A stretch of DNA of 64,000 nt, taken from NCBI RefSeq assembly GCF_000786695.1, contig NZ_CP009962.1, positions 3,286,001-3,350,000 of the forward strand. The letters are read 5' to 3'. Within the stretch, counting starts at the first letter, position 1, and every line of letters begins with the position of its first letter. Below are positions 44,089 through 53,594 of this stretch, piece after piece. A model generated the notes under the pieces. The model was not told the DNA's origin. It saw nothing but the letters and a program-made list of their open reading frames with translations, and did not search any database. The translations under genes were made by a program, and so were the position numbers. Source of the DNA: Collimonas arenae (GTDB lineage: Bacteria; Pseudomonadota; Gammaproteobacteria; Burkholderiales; Burkholderiaceae_D).

Positions 44089-47000
44089 TTCGGATTAGGC
44101 ATCTCGCCAAACATTTCCGGCGCATACATCGCCTCTACCCGGGTTGGCGGCAGGCTGAACTCACCCGGATTATTGAGACGGAAGGTATAGGTCATGGTGA
44201 ATTTACCCTTAGGCACATACTCGTAGTAACTACGGAACGCTTCGAAGCTGCGCTCTTCGTAGGCCAGCCATGCGCTGCCGCTTGGCCGCTCGCCGGTGGT
44301 TGCAATCGCCGAATCGCGGCCCAGGCCCGAGCCCAGCAAGGTAGCGCCGGCCGGAATCGGATCGGTGGCGACTACCCATGTCATGTCGGTCTGCGCGTCG
44401 ATCTCCAGATCGATACGGAAGATATCGCCGCGGCTGTATTTGCCTTTTTCCTTTTGCTCGACCGGAACGATGCTCTTGGTGATCCGGTAACCGCTTGAGA
44501 ACGGCTTTTTCAGCGTCACCGCCGCCAGGCTTTGCACGGTAATCCACGGCGCACCGCTGCCAGCGTGGTTCAGTTTCAGGTCCGCAGGCGCCTTGGTGGC
44601 TGGCCACGGCAGTTGCAGCTTGCCGCCTTCGGTTGTAACGGCGCTTGCGGCCGCTGGCCAGTTGAAGCTTTGGCTGCCAACCACGGTTGCGCCCTGCTCC
44701 AGCGACACCTTGGTCACGCCGGCGACTTTTTCAGCTTCGAATTTCTGACCGAATTTTTGCAAGGCAAGGCTACCCCACACGTTGGCGGTGGTGGTTGCCC
44801 AGTGACCGCGCACCTGCCGCTGAATGGCGCCATTGATCAATTTCGGCATATCTTCTTTCCATGCCGGGTTGTCCAGCATGGTCAGCACCAGCCTGTTGGC
44901 ATTGACATCGGCACTGGCCATCAGCCACCACCAATAGTCGTCGGTCTCAGTCGAAAAGCCCATACGCGTACTTTGGTAATTCAGGCGAGCACGGATAATC
45001 TGGTCTGCTTCTGCCAGGCGTTTGGCGCGCTCGGGAATGCTGGACACGCGTTGCAAGATATTGATCCAGTCCAGCACCGCCGAAGTCGGCCACAGGTTCG
45101 GTGACAACTGGATCGAGTCCAGCATTGCCGGCCGTACCCGGTCATAGCGTGACAAGGCTTCCAGCGCCGCCAGCTTGCGCACGTCCAGATCTTTCTTGGG
45201 CGACCAGAAATCGCGCGTGATCTTGCCTTCGACAAAAGCCGCCAGGCCATCCAGCATCTTGTCGCGGCTTTGCTGCGGAATCGCAAAGCCGGATTCTTGC
45301 GTGATCGCCAGCAAATACGCGGTCAAGGTATCGCTGCCGCGCCGCGCGTTGCTTTCGGTCGGCGGATAGTAGTAAGCCAGGCCGTCGCTGTCCAGATAGG
45401 TTGGCAGGTCGTTTGCCACCTTTTGCCATGCCACGTCGTCGCGCAAGCCGATTGCACGCGAAGTCTTTTGCTCCAGGCAGGAAAATGGATAATTGACAAA
45501 ATAACGGCGCAATCCTTCGCTATTACCAGCCAGCGAAGGCGACAACGACACTGCCAGCCCGCCGCGCCCCGGCAGGCCATCGGCCGGTGGCGCCACCGAC
45601 ATGCTGAACGGCTTATCGAGCTGGAACATGGTCGCCTGCTGCACCGTCACTGGCACTGCGGGCACTACCCGCTGGGTGAACTTGATGGCGTCCTTGACCT
45701 TGGGGCCGCCTTGTTCCTGGGCGTTGATTTCCCATACCAGCTGCGGCGCATCCGGCGGCACGGTCACCGCCCACACCAGCTCGCGCGACTCGCCAGCCGG
45801 GATGCTGATGTCTTTGGCTGGTAATGGCGCTGTCAGGCCTGCTGCCTGGGCGGTAGCATTGACTTGCATCACACGCGTGGTGGTATTGCGCACCGTGACC
45901 ATGGCGCTGAAATCATCGCCTTCACGCACCAACGGCGGCAGACCGGAAATCAGCTGCAAATCCTGGGTAGAACGGATACTCACCGCGCCGGTGCCGAACA
46001 GGCTGTCGCCGCTTTGCGCCACTGCGACTATCTTGAAGCTGGTCAATGCGTCGTTCAACGGCACGTCAACCTGCGCCCGGCCATTGGCATCCAGCACAAT
46101 GGCAGGTTTCCACAGCAACAAGGTATCGAACAGTTCACGCGTCGGCGATTTACCGCCGCCGCCGCCGGCAGGGATCGCCTTGCGGCCGTAATGGCGCTTG
46201 CCGACTACCTGCATCTGCGCGGTCGAGGTTTCTACGCCGTAGCTGCGACGCTGCAGCATCGCCTGCAGCAAATCCCAGCTCTTGTTGGGTTCCAGCTCCA
46301 GCAAGGCTTCATCCACCGCCGCCAGGGCGATTTCAGCGCCGGCCGCCGGCTTGCCGTTCGGCAGGTTGACCTGGATATTCACCTTGGCGGTCGTGCGGAT
46401 CGCGTAACTAGGCTGGTCAGCCTTGACCGTCACCGCCAGCTGATTGGCTGCCGCGCCGACCGAGATTTCAGCAATGCCGAACTTGTAGGCCGGTTTGGCA
46501 AGATCGACGGTCGCGCTTGGCGCCTGGTATTCCTTGAACTCATGCCACCAGTTCAACGGCTCTTTCCAGCCCCAGGTAAAAAAGGAATACCAAGGCACGT
46601 CGCGCATGCGGCCGCGCACCGCCAGCACCGAGACAAACACGTTCGGCGCATAGCCGGCCTTGACTGGCAGGCTGAAGGTCGGATCCTGGCCGTTCAGTTG
46701 CAGCACCTGGGTTTCAATCACGCCTTCGCGCTCTACCGCGACCAGCACGGTCGCATAACGGAACGGCATGCGCACCTGGAACTTGGCGGTTTCGCCGGGT
46801 TGATAATTCTTTTTCTCCGGCAAGATATCGATGCGGTCCTGGTTCTCGCCATCGAACCAGAGTTCTCCCTGTTTGGTCACCCACACCGAGCTGGTGGCGA
46901 GCGAGATCTTGCCGCTATCGTCCTTGCCCTTGGCCGTCAGTTCGATGTTGCCCGGTTCCGACAGTTCCACGGTACAGATCATCAGGCCGCGAGCGTCAGT

Positions 47001-49967
47001 CTTGCCGGAACAGAGTGAACCGAGATCGCTGCCGGTAGTGGTGTTCTCATAGGCGTAGAAACCGCCCACCATACGCTTGCGATACGAGTTGGTGCGTTTG
47101 GAAGAACCGCTAATGTCAATCGATACGCCGCTTTGCGGCTGGCCTGCTGCGTTCAGGGCGACCGCGGTCAAAGTCAGTTTTTTCTTCACGGAGACCCACT
47201 CCCCCGCTTTCAGACCAACCACCACCGCTGCTGGCCATATCGGCGTGACGCTTGAGACAGTCTGAATTTCGCCGTTCGGATCGGCAAAGGTCATTTCCGT
47301 CAGCAGTTCCTTCGGCGCTGTAATGGCCGGCAAATCCTTCACCACCGTCTTGCCGCCGCCGTTCTTGTCTAGCGTCACCGGCAATTTATCGGCAACGATT
47401 TTCTGGTCGTCCGCCGCATTGTCTTCATCGTTCCTGGCTGCCGAAAAGGAATAGCCGTCGTAGGCAGAGAAGCTGACGCCTTTGCTGCGCAACAGGCTGG
47501 TGACATGCACCGACTGGCCAGACGCACCGCCACCGTTCAGGTAGTTCAACTGCACATCCAGCGGCACTTCTTTCGGTGCGATCAGGCTCTTCGGCGGCGT
47601 GATCCGGCCCTGCAACAAGGGCAGGCGGAACTCTTCAACCCGGAAACCGCCGGTGCTATAACTGCGGCGGCCGCCGTTGTTATCATCCTGATCACCGCTG
47701 TCATTGCCATTGTCGCCTTCGGCACTCGCATTGCTATTGTCGACGACGCTCTTTACCGTTCCGCTGTCGAGCATCACTTCATAGCTGCCTAGCTTGGCTT
47801 CCTTGGGTATCGCGAATACGGTTTCGGCATTCTTCTGGCCGCGCCAGGTCAGTGCAAACTGGTATTCCTGGCCGCTGCCCTGATGGACGATGCGTACCCG
47901 GGTAGGCAATTTGTCTTTCGCCAGCAAGCCGAAACCCTGCATGGTTTCGGTACGGATCACATGTTTCATCGACACCGTTTCGCCGGCACGGAACAAAGTA
48001 CGGTCAAATACTGTGTGTGCGCGTACGGTGGAGGCCTTGTCTGTATCCGTCGGCAAATTGAAGCGCCATGATTCGATGCCGTTGTTCCAGGAGGTCAGCG
48101 CAAAAGCCATGTCGGGCCGGCCTTTTTCATCGGTCTTGCGGGCGCTGACAAAGAATCCGGAGATTTGTCCGGATTCAGATTGCTCGCCATTGCGGCAAAT
48201 ATCATCCGGAAACTCCGGCACCATGACGATCCCGGTTTTATCCGTCTTGCCGCGCCACAGCTCGGTGCCGCGGCAATCGGAAATGCGCACGTCGGCGTCG
48301 CTGACCGGCTTGGCGTTGTCCAGCGTGGTGACCCACACCGCGCCATTCTGGCGGCCGATCTTGACGTGTACCGAAAGGTTGGTCACCAGCGCGCTGGTCC
48401 TCACAAACATCGGCGCGGCTTTACCTAGCAAGGCGGCGCCAAGCTTTTGCGATTCCAGCTCGACCACGTAGAAACCCGGATCCTTGAGCGGGATACCGAT
48501 CACTTCGAACGGCCGGATGCCATCCTTGGTTTCCGGCGACGGCGGCAGCGCCAGGGTCTTTACCCCGGCTTGCTTGGCCAGGATGCCGATGCTGCGGGTT
48601 TCGACCGGCTGCTTGTTGATGGTGATGGTGCTTTCGTGATAGCGATTGAGCTTGGTCAGCCAGGCAATGATGCTCTGGTCGTCGGTGACTTTCAGGTTGC
48701 TGACATTGCCGGGATGGATCTTGCCATCGGCGCTGCGCGCAATCATGCCGGCCTCGACGCTGCGCAGGGTCACCGGTAACGTGGCGTCGGCGTTAAGCTC
48801 GATGATGCCGAATGGCGCGGAAGGAAATTTAGCCAGCGGCGGATAATCCGCCATGCGGGTCTTCATAGGGAATGCAGCGGCATTTGATAAGGGACGGCCG
48901 CTTTCGTCCTTGAAGTCTCTTGGCAATTCGATGCTGAGTTCCGATTTCTCGGCGAAAGGCGGATTGAAGGTCAGCCGCGTCACCGTATCGTCGGTGTCGT
49001 TTTTTTCAAAGAACGGCTTCAGTTTGCCGTTGGCGGCGTTCACGATGACATTTTCCGCCAGCTTGCGTGGCACCGGCGAGGTGAACAATACGCGCAGCGG
49101 CAGAATCGGCGCGCAGGCCGCATTCGCATTCTCGCGCTCGCAGCTGAAACTGGCCGTAAAGGTTGGCCGCACCTTGAACTTGAACACTTGTGGCTGGCGG
49201 GTGGCGACGCCCGACGGCGTCATCACGCCCTTGTCCCAGGTCAACTGGACTGCCCCATCGTTGGGCAGGCGCTGTTGGCATTGCAAGGTACTGACGCGCT
49301 CTGGATTGATTTTTTCGGCAAAATGATCAAGCAGATCCTTGCGCACCGGGCCGGAGATCATCTTGACCGGAATCCGCTCATGGACGCCTTCGGCTTCGCA
49401 ATAGACGTGTTGCAAGATACTGTCGCTGGTCGCGGCGCCGTTTTGCACCAGGATGAAAATCTGATCTTCATCGATGCCATCGTCCGACGGCATGACATTG
49501 ATGACGGCAGGACCGCCGGTATTGAACTGGAACACGGTCTTGCCGGACACCGCAGCACCCGACAACAATTTGAAGCCTGGCTTCAGCGTAAAGCTGCAGC
49601 GTGTGCCCGGTCCGACGTCGCGCACGAAATCATAGATCCAGTTGCGCTCGTCGGCCCAACGGCCGCTGCCGGCCTCGGCGCAGTTAATATCGAACGGCAT
49701 CGGCGCCTTCGGATCGCCGAATTTGACGGCGGCCTCCGAAAAATTGACGCGCACCTGGCGCACCTGTGCGATGTCGCCCTGCGGAGAAAAACTGTTGATG
49801 CTACCCGCGGCGGCATACGCCATCTGGCTGAGCAGCAACGCCATGAGCAGCGCGAGGACATGCAGGATATTTCGAGCGCCCCTCGGGAGCTTGCAGGCGA
49901 AAAAAAACAGCCCCATAAATTTCATGGCGCTGCCGCTTGGTTCTTTGCGTTCGATCGCTGGTCGCAT
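44073..49967 (-). CDS. Bacterial alpha-2-macroglobulin (YfhM/ECAM-like), thioester-containing
   Basis: Bacterial alpha-2-macroglobulins are periplasmic protease traps. I choose the start at 49967 (MRPAIERKEPSGSAMKFMGL) from GAGGACGTCC upstream, giving 1964 residues; the hydrophobic signal or anchor follows at about residues 29-50 (VLALLMALLLSQMAYAAAG). MG2-type beta domains, a bait-like acidic region near residues 740-760 (EGDNGNDSGDQDDNNGG) and the thioester motif CLEQ in NYPFSCLEQKTSRAIG near residue 1495 are visible. No lipobox is seen, unlike E. coli YfhM. The protein is longer than YfhM by about 300 residues. It overlaps pbpC, its usual partner. Confidence 0.93.
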   Translation of the reverse strand: MRPAIERKEPSGSAMKFMGLFFFACKLPRGARNILHVLALLMALLLSQMAYAAAGSINSFSPQGDIAQVRQVRVNFSEAAVKFGDPKAPMPFDINCAEAGSGRWADERNWIYDFVRDVGPGTRCSFTLKPGFKLLSGAAVSGKTVFQFNTGGPAVINVMPSDDGIDEDQIFILVQNGAATSDSILQHVYCEAEGVHERIPVKMISGPVRKDLLDHFAEKINPERVSTLQCQQRLPNDGAVQLTWDKGVMTPSGVATRQPQVFKFKVRPTFTASFSCERENANAACAPILPLRVLFTSPVPRKLAENVIVNAANGKLKPFFEKNDTDDTVTRLTFNPPFAEKSELSIELPRDFKDESGRPLSNAAAFPMKTRMADYPPLAKFPSAPFGIIELNADATLPVTLRSVEAGMIARSADGKIHPGNVSNLKVTDDQSIIAWLTKLNRYHESTITINKQPVETRSIGILAKQAGVKTLALPPSPETKDGIRPFEVIGIPLKDPGFYVVELESQKLGAALLGKAAPMFVRTSALVTNLSVHVKIGRQNGAVWVTTLDNAKPVSDADVRISDCRGTELWRGKTDKTGIVMVPEFPDDICRNGEQSESGQISGFFVSARKTDEKGRPDMAFALTSWNNGIESWRFNLPTDTDKASTVRAHTVFDRTLFRAGETVSMKHVIRTETMQGFGLLAKDKLPTRVRIVHQGSGQEYQFALTWRGQKNAETVFAIPKEAKLGSYEVMLDSGTVKSVVDNSNASAEGDNGNDSGDQDDNNGGRRSYSTGGFRVEEFRLPLLQGRITPPKSLIAPKEVPLDVQLNYLNGGGASGQSVHVTSLLRSKGVSFSAYDGYSFSAARNDEDNAADDQKIVADKLPVTLDKNGGGKTVVKDLPAITAPKELLTEMTFADPNGEIQTVSSVTPIWPAAVVVGLKAGEWVSVKKKLTLTAVALNAAGQPQSGVSIDISGSSKRTNSYRKRMVGGFYAYENTTTGSDLGSLCSGKTDARGLMICTVELSEPGNIELTAKGKDDSGKISLATSSVWVTKQGELWFDGENQDRIDILPEKKNYQPGETAKFQVRMPFRYATVLVAVEREGVIETQVLQLNGQDPTFSLPVKAGYAPNVFVSVLAVRGRMRDVPWYSFFTWGWKEPLNWWHEFKEYQAPSATVDLAKPAYKFGIAEISVGAAANQLAVTVKADQPSYAIRTTAKVNIQVNLPNGKPAAGAEIALAAVDEALLELEPNKSWDLLQAMLQRRSYGVETSTAQMQVVGKRHYGRKAIPAGGGGGKSPTRELFDTLLLWKPAIVLDANGRAQVDVPLNDALTSFKIVAVAQSGDSLFGTGAVSIRSTQDLQLISGLPPLVREGDDFSAMVTVRNTTTRVMQVNATAQAAGLTAPLPAKDISIPAGESRELVWAVTVPPDAPQLVWEINAQEQGGPKVKDAIKFTQRVVPAVPVTVQQATMFQLDKPFSMSVAPPADGLPGRGGLAVSLSPSLAGNSEGLRRYFVNYPFSCLEQKTSRAIGLRDDVAWQKVANDLPTYLDSDGLAYYYPPTESNARRGSDTLTAYLLAITQESGFAIPQQSRDKMLDGLAAFVEGKITRDFWSPKKDLDVRKLAALEALSRYDRVRPAMLDSIQLSPNLWPTSAVLDWINILQRVSSIPERAKRLAEADQIIRARLNYQSTRMGFSTETDDYWWWLMASADVNANRLVLTMLDNPAWKEDMPKLINGAIQRQVRGHWATTTANVWGSLALQKFGQKFEAEKVAGVTKVSLEQGATVVGSQSFNWPAAASAVTTEGGKLQLPWPATKAPADLKLNHAGSGAPWITVQSLAAVTLKKPFSSGYRITKSIVPVEQKEKGKYSRGDIFRIDLEIDAQTDMTWVVATDPIPAGATLLGSGLGRDSAIATTGERPSGSAWLAYEERSFEAFRSYYEYVPKGKFTMTYTFRLNNPGEFSLPPTRVEAMYAPEMFGEMPNPKWMVK

Positions 49968-50053
49968 GGACGTCCTCAGACTAGGAAAACATGACAATGG
50001 CGGTTCGCTTGCTTTGGGCTTCGCCGCCATTCTTTTTTTAAAATTCGACTGCG

Positions 50054-50389
50054 TCAAGCCTGACGCCCCGCCACAAGATTGATCAGCATGAACAGACCGA
50101 TCGCACCTGCAATGAATGCCCAATACTGCATTTTTATGAAAAATAAGGAATGATCCGGTTTTAAAACCACCTCCGCACCGCTTTGTTTATCAATCAGGAT
50201 CCTGTTCTTGAGCGGCGAGTTGAATTTATTTCCGACCTGCCAGATCGCGGCTGCGGAAATGAACATTCCGAGTGCAGCACCAAAAGCGACCGGCAAACCG
50301 ATCTTGTCAAAAACCGTAGTCGTCAATACTACTATCAATGCTGCAATGACGATAACCAATAAGCCCCAACCCTTCCAAATCACGATCAT
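50054..50389 (-). CDS. Small membrane protein, 111 aa, unknown function
   Basis: I do not recognise the family. The product has two N-terminal helices (GLLVIVIAALIVVLTTTVFD and LPVAFGAALGMFISAAAIWQ), a short charged loop (NKFNSPLKNRILIDKQSGAE) and a C-terminal helix (YWAFIAGAIGLFMLINLVAG). AGGA precedes the ATG at 50389 by seven bases. It lies 86 bp upstream of the alpha-2-macroglobulin gene on the same strand and may be co-transcribed with it and pbpC. Confidence 0.7.
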   Translation of the reverse strand: MIVIWKGWGLLVIVIAALIVVLTTTVFDKIGLPVAFGAALGMFISAAAIWQVGNKFNSPLKNRILIDKQSGAEVVLKPDHSLFFIKMQYWAFIAGAIGLFMLINLVAGRQA

Positions 50390-50904
50390 TTTTTCGTCCT
50401 GTCTTGAGGCGGATAAAAACCTCTATCCCGAGTAAGCACAACATAAAACCAGCCGCTAAAGGGCTGGTTTCAAAGTTTTGTGCGATTGAATTAATTGCAA
50501 TTTATTTGTTGCAATTCTACAACTTATTACATGGGATTGCGACAACTAAATTTTCACGATTAGTGGGAGATGATCAGCATTGGCAGGGGTTCAAGTAGAT
50601 GCGCTCCGTCCGATGCCAGCGATCGCAAATGATCATTATCCCAAGTGGGTGAGCGCGATCCGTTATCGATCCGAATACGGATGTTTGCTGTGACGTTAAA
50701 GCCTGTTGTTAGTGTCGCTGTTAAAGCCCGTTATCAAGCAACCTTCCGGCAAAAGCAATAAACGAATTTATGCTCGCTTCCGCCAGGCGGACGATGTGAT
50801 TCCTTTTCATGCTCCATTTCATGCTTCAATCAATATATCAAAATACATTATGTCTTAATATATAATTTAAATTGACACATTGAAAGGCAAAGGATTATCA
50901 ACCA
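50390..50904. other. Divergent intergenic region upstream of the ArsR-type gene
   Basis: A 515-bp interval with no supported gene. It contains a terminator-like hairpin (50446-50470) and, at 50825-50880, an AT-rich tract with ATATAT blocks just before the ArsR-type gene, a likely operator/promoter zone for that autoregulator. Confidence 0.5.
50446..50470 (-). terminator. Terminator-like hairpin upstream of the small membrane protein gene
   Basis: AAACCAGCC (50446-50454) pairs perfectly with GGCTGGTTT (50462-50470) across a 7-base loop. On the minus strand the stem is followed by a short TTTT run, as in a rho-independent terminator. It lies upstream of the gene starting at 50389, which is odd for a terminator: it could end a short leader or small RNA, or act as an attenuator. 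Confidence 0.5.
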
Positions 50905-51237
50905 ATGGAAACGCCCTCTCCCGCTGCGCTCGACGCGCTGCGTCATTCCGCGGCAAAGTGCTGCGCACTCCTCAAGGCCATGGCGCAGGAAGACCGCTTG
51001 CTGCTGCTATGCCAGTTGTTCGAAGGGGAGCATAACGTCGGTGAACTGGAAGCCTCGATAGGCCTTCGTCAACCGAGCCTTTCGCAACACCTCGGCGTGC
51101 TGCGCGAAGAAGGCTTGGTCAACGCACGCCGTGAGGGTAAATACATGTACTACAGCCTGGCGAGCGCCGAAGTCCTCAGCATTATGCAGACATTGTCGAG
51201 CCTCTATTGCGGCAAAACCAAAGGGGGCATGAAATGA
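50905..51237 (+). CDS. ArsR-family regulator, BigR/SqrR-like persulfide sensor candidate
   Basis: The 110-residue winged-helix protein (VGELEASIGLRQPSLSQHLG as recognition region, residues 45-64) is an ArsR-family repressor. Cysteines at 36 and 102 are spaced by 66 residues, the same spacing as the redox pair of BigR and SqrR, which form a disulfide or polysulfide link with reactive sulfur and release DNA. Two more cysteines at 19-20 are unusual. The next two genes encode YeeE/YedE transporters, the usual partners of BigR-type regulators. A metal-sensing role is less likely because no other metal ligand motif is seen. It overlaps the next gene by 4 bp. Confidence 0.85.
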   Translation: METPSPAALDALRHSAAKCCALLKAMAQEDRLLLLCQLFEGEHNVGELEASIGLRQPSLSQHLGVLREEGLVNARREGKYMYYSLASAEVLSIMQTLSSLYCGKTKGGMK

Positions 51238-51668
51238 GTATCGATCTTGCGCACTTCACGCCGATCGCGGCGCTGGCTGGCGGCCTGCTAATCGGTTTTG
51301 CGGCAATGCTGCTCGTGATCGGAAACGGCCGCATCGCTGGCATTAGCGGAATCCTTGGCGGCCTGTTCAACGCACCTCCTGGCGACCGGGTGTGGCGCAT
51401 CGCGTTTGTGCTTGGGCTGCTCGCTGCACCCTGGCTATTCAAATCTTTCACATCGCTACCCGTCGCAACAATTACGTCATCGCCGCTAACGCTCGTTGCG
51501 GCCGGCCTGCTGGTCGGCATCGGCACCCGCTACGCGTCCGGCTGCACCAGCGGCCACGGCGTATGTGGCCTGTCACGCGGCTCAGTCCGTTCGCTTGCCG
51601 CCACCGCGACATTCATGGCGACGGGCTTTTGCACAGTCTTCGTCATTCGCCATCTGCTGGAGCTGTGA
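51234..51668 (+). CDS. YeeE/YedE-family half transporter (PmpA-like)
   Basis: The start at 51234 (MSIDLAHFTPIAALAGGLLI) overlaps the regulator stop as ATGA. The 144-residue membrane protein has about four helices and the family cysteine motif YASGCTSGHGVCGLSRGS, which in the related thiosulfate transporter TsuA/YeeE takes part in sulfur-compound passage. Together with the next gene it forms one split YeeE/YedE transporter, probably moving a sulfur species such as thiosulfate or sulfide-derived compounds under control of the upstream sensor. The gene name pmpA is used for such halves. Confidence 0.88.
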   Translation: MSIDLAHFTPIAALAGGLLIGFAAMLLVIGNGRIAGISGILGGLFNAPPGDRVWRIAFVLGLLAAPWLFKSFTSLPVATITSSPLTLVAAGLLVGIGTRYASGCTSGHGVCGLSRGSVRSLAATATFMATGFCTVFVIRHLLEL

Positions 51669-51669
51669 C

Positions 51670-52116
51670 ATGCTGATTCTCAACGCACTACTGGCCGGCA
51701 TGATATTCGGCATAGGACTGATCGTATCCGGCATGGCCAACCCTGCCAAGGTACTGGGCTTTCTTGATCTGGCCGGGAATTGGGACCCATCGCTAGCGTT
51801 CGTTATGACAGGTGCAATCGCGATCAGCTCCATCGGCTTCGCACTTGCACGGCGACTCAAGCAGAGCGCATTCGGGGCGCCAATGTCGTTGCCGACAACG
51901 ACGCGCATCGACCGCCGCCTGCTCGCCGGAAGCACCCTGTTCGGCGCCGGCTGGGGCCTCGCGGGATTCTGCCCAGGGCCGAGCCTGGTGAGCCTCGGCA
52001 GCGGCGAGCCAAAAGCAATATTATTTGTTGTTGCCATGCTCGCCGGCATGATGATTTTCTCTCTGGCCGAACGACGTTCTGTCCACGCTGAAGAAACAGA
52101 CAAGGCCTCTCAGTAG
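51670..52116 (+). CDS. YeeE/YedE-family half transporter (PmpB-like)
   Basis: The ATG at 51670 begins one base after the stop of the previous gene. The 148-residue product (MLILNALLAGMIFGIGLIVS) has about four helices, a SGMANPAKVLGFLDLAGNWD segment and the motif GLAGFCPGPSLVSLGSG with the conserved cysteine of this family (DUF6691-type halves). It would pair with the previous protein. It ends in a charged tail (ERRSVHAEETDKASQ). Confidence 0.88.
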   Translation: MLILNALLAGMIFGIGLIVSGMANPAKVLGFLDLAGNWDPSLAFVMTGAIAISSIGFALARRLKQSAFGAPMSLPTTTRIDRRLLAGSTLFGAGWGLAGFCPGPSLVSLGSGEPKAILFVVAMLAGMMIFSLAERRSVHAEETDKASQ

Positions 52117-52145
52117 CGGGCAAAGCTGCCCGCCGCTCAACCTAG

Positions 52146-53594
52146 CTACCGCGTGACGGCGTTACTTTGTTTCGACTGCGCGCCACCGCCAAGGTTGCTG
52201 CCGGCATTCCTCGCCAGACCGCGATAGCCGAGCACGGTAATCAGCGTCAACATCGCCGCCATCACAAAGGCCCAGTGAAAATCGGCCAGGACGAAATGCG
52301 CTTCAGGAGCAGCCACATCAGCGTCGCGGAAATAGGCCGCAACCCGCAATGCCAAAGCGCCGAACGCAATGCCCATGCCGATCGTCATTTGCTGCGCCAC
52401 GCTCCACAAGGTGCTGGCGGAGCTCTTCTGCGCTTCGCCGATATCAGCATAGGCCAGTGTCGCCAGCGTCGAAAATTGCAAGGAACGCGCCAGGCCGTAG
52501 ATGAACAAGGTGATTAATATCCATGCCAGCGGCGTCGACGGCGTCAGCCAGCTGCAGGCAAATACGAACAGCGCGGCAATCGTCACGTTGGTCACGGCAA
52601 CGCGACGGAAACCGTAGCACCTGATGATGCGCGTGGTGAACATCTTCATACCCAGATTGCCGAGCGCGCTAGCCAGCAGCAGCAAGCCGGAACGAAATGC
52701 CGACAAGCCGAAACCGATCTGGAACAGCAGCGGCAGCAGATACGGCACGGCTTCAATCCCGATGCGGGTGGCCGAACCGGTGATGACCGTGACTGAAAAC
52801 GTCGGCACCTTCAATGTCGAAAAATCGAGCAAGGGATGTTCGCGCCCCAACGCATGGCGATAGGCAATCACGCCCAGCACAATGCCGGCCGCCACAAAAC
52901 TCAACGCGACGACAAAATTGGCTTCCATGTGGCTGGCCAGTTCGGTGCCGTACAACAAGGAGGTCAAGGCCGCGCCGCTGAGGACAAAACCCAGCATGTC
53001 GAGCGGCCGCCGGTTGTCGCCGCGTTCATTGGGAACGATGGCAATCACCGCGCTCAGGGCCGCTATGCCAAACGGCACATTCATCAGGAATATCCAGTGC
53101 CAGGACGCATAGGTGGTGATAAAGCCGCCAATCGAAGGACCGACCACCGGCGCGACGATGGCTGGCCAGGTAATGGTGGAAATCGCCTGCATCAACTTGT
53201 CTTTGCTGGTGTTGCGCACCACGATCAGGCGCCCTACCGGCACCATCATCGCGCCGCCTATCCCCTGCAGGATACGGGCCGCGGTGAATTCAAACACGCT
53301 GCCGGACAGCCCGCACAGTATCGACGCCAGTGTAAAAATCACGATCGCCGAAGCGAACACGGTGCGCGAACCAACGCGGTCGGCAACCCAGCCGCTGACC
53401 GGGATGAAGACCGCCAGCGTCAGCATGTAAGCGGTCATGCCCAGGCTTAATTCATTTGGACCGACATGAAAGTCGCGCGCCATCTGCGGCAATGCCGTCG
53501 CAATGATCGTGGTATCCAGATACTCCATGAAAAAGGTGGCGGCGACGATGAACGGCAGCCAGTGCAGACGCGACTTGGCTTGTACTGCTTGCAT
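52146..53594 (-). CDS. MFS transporter, DHA2 (EmrB/QacA) family exporter
   Basis: The 482-residue protein has 14 predicted helices and the DHA2 signatures: FMEYLDTTIIATALPQMARD near the start, the motif-A loop GWVADRVGSRTVFASAI, RILQGIGGAMMVPVGRLIVV, and motif C at APVVGPSIGGF. It is a proton-driven drug or metabolite exporter. No membrane-fusion (EmrA) partner or regulator is adjacent, and it converges on the YeeE/YedE genes, so its substrate is not indicated by context. The region upstream of it turns AT-rich. Confidence 0.92.
   Translation of the reverse strand: MQAVQAKSRLHWLPFIVAATFFMEYLDTTIIATALPQMARDFHVGPNELSLGMTAYMLTLAVFIPVSGWVADRVGSRTVFASAIVIFTLASILCGLSGSVFEFTAARILQGIGGAMMVPVGRLIVVRNTSKDKLMQAISTITWPAIVAPVVGPSIGGFITTYASWHWIFLMNVPFGIAALSAVIAIVPNERGDNRRPLDMLGFVLSGAALTSLLYGTELASHMEANFVVALSFVAAGIVLGVIAYRHALGREHPLLDFSTLKVPTFSVTVITGSATRIGIEAVPYLLPLLFQIGFGLSAFRSGLLLLASALGNLGMKMFTTRIIRCYGFRRVAVTNVTIAALFVFACSWLTPSTPLAWILITLFIYGLARSLQFSTLATLAYADIGEAQKSSASTLWSVAQQMTIGMGIAFGALALRVAAYFRDADVAAPEAHFVLADFHWAFVMAAMLTLITVLGYRGLARNAGSNLGGGAQSKQSNAVTR

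Noticed and set aside
49967..50123. Longer N-terminus for the alpha-2-macroglobulin gene
   Set aside because: It would overlap the small membrane protein gene, lacks a ribosome site, and puts about 80 residues ahead of the signal segment.
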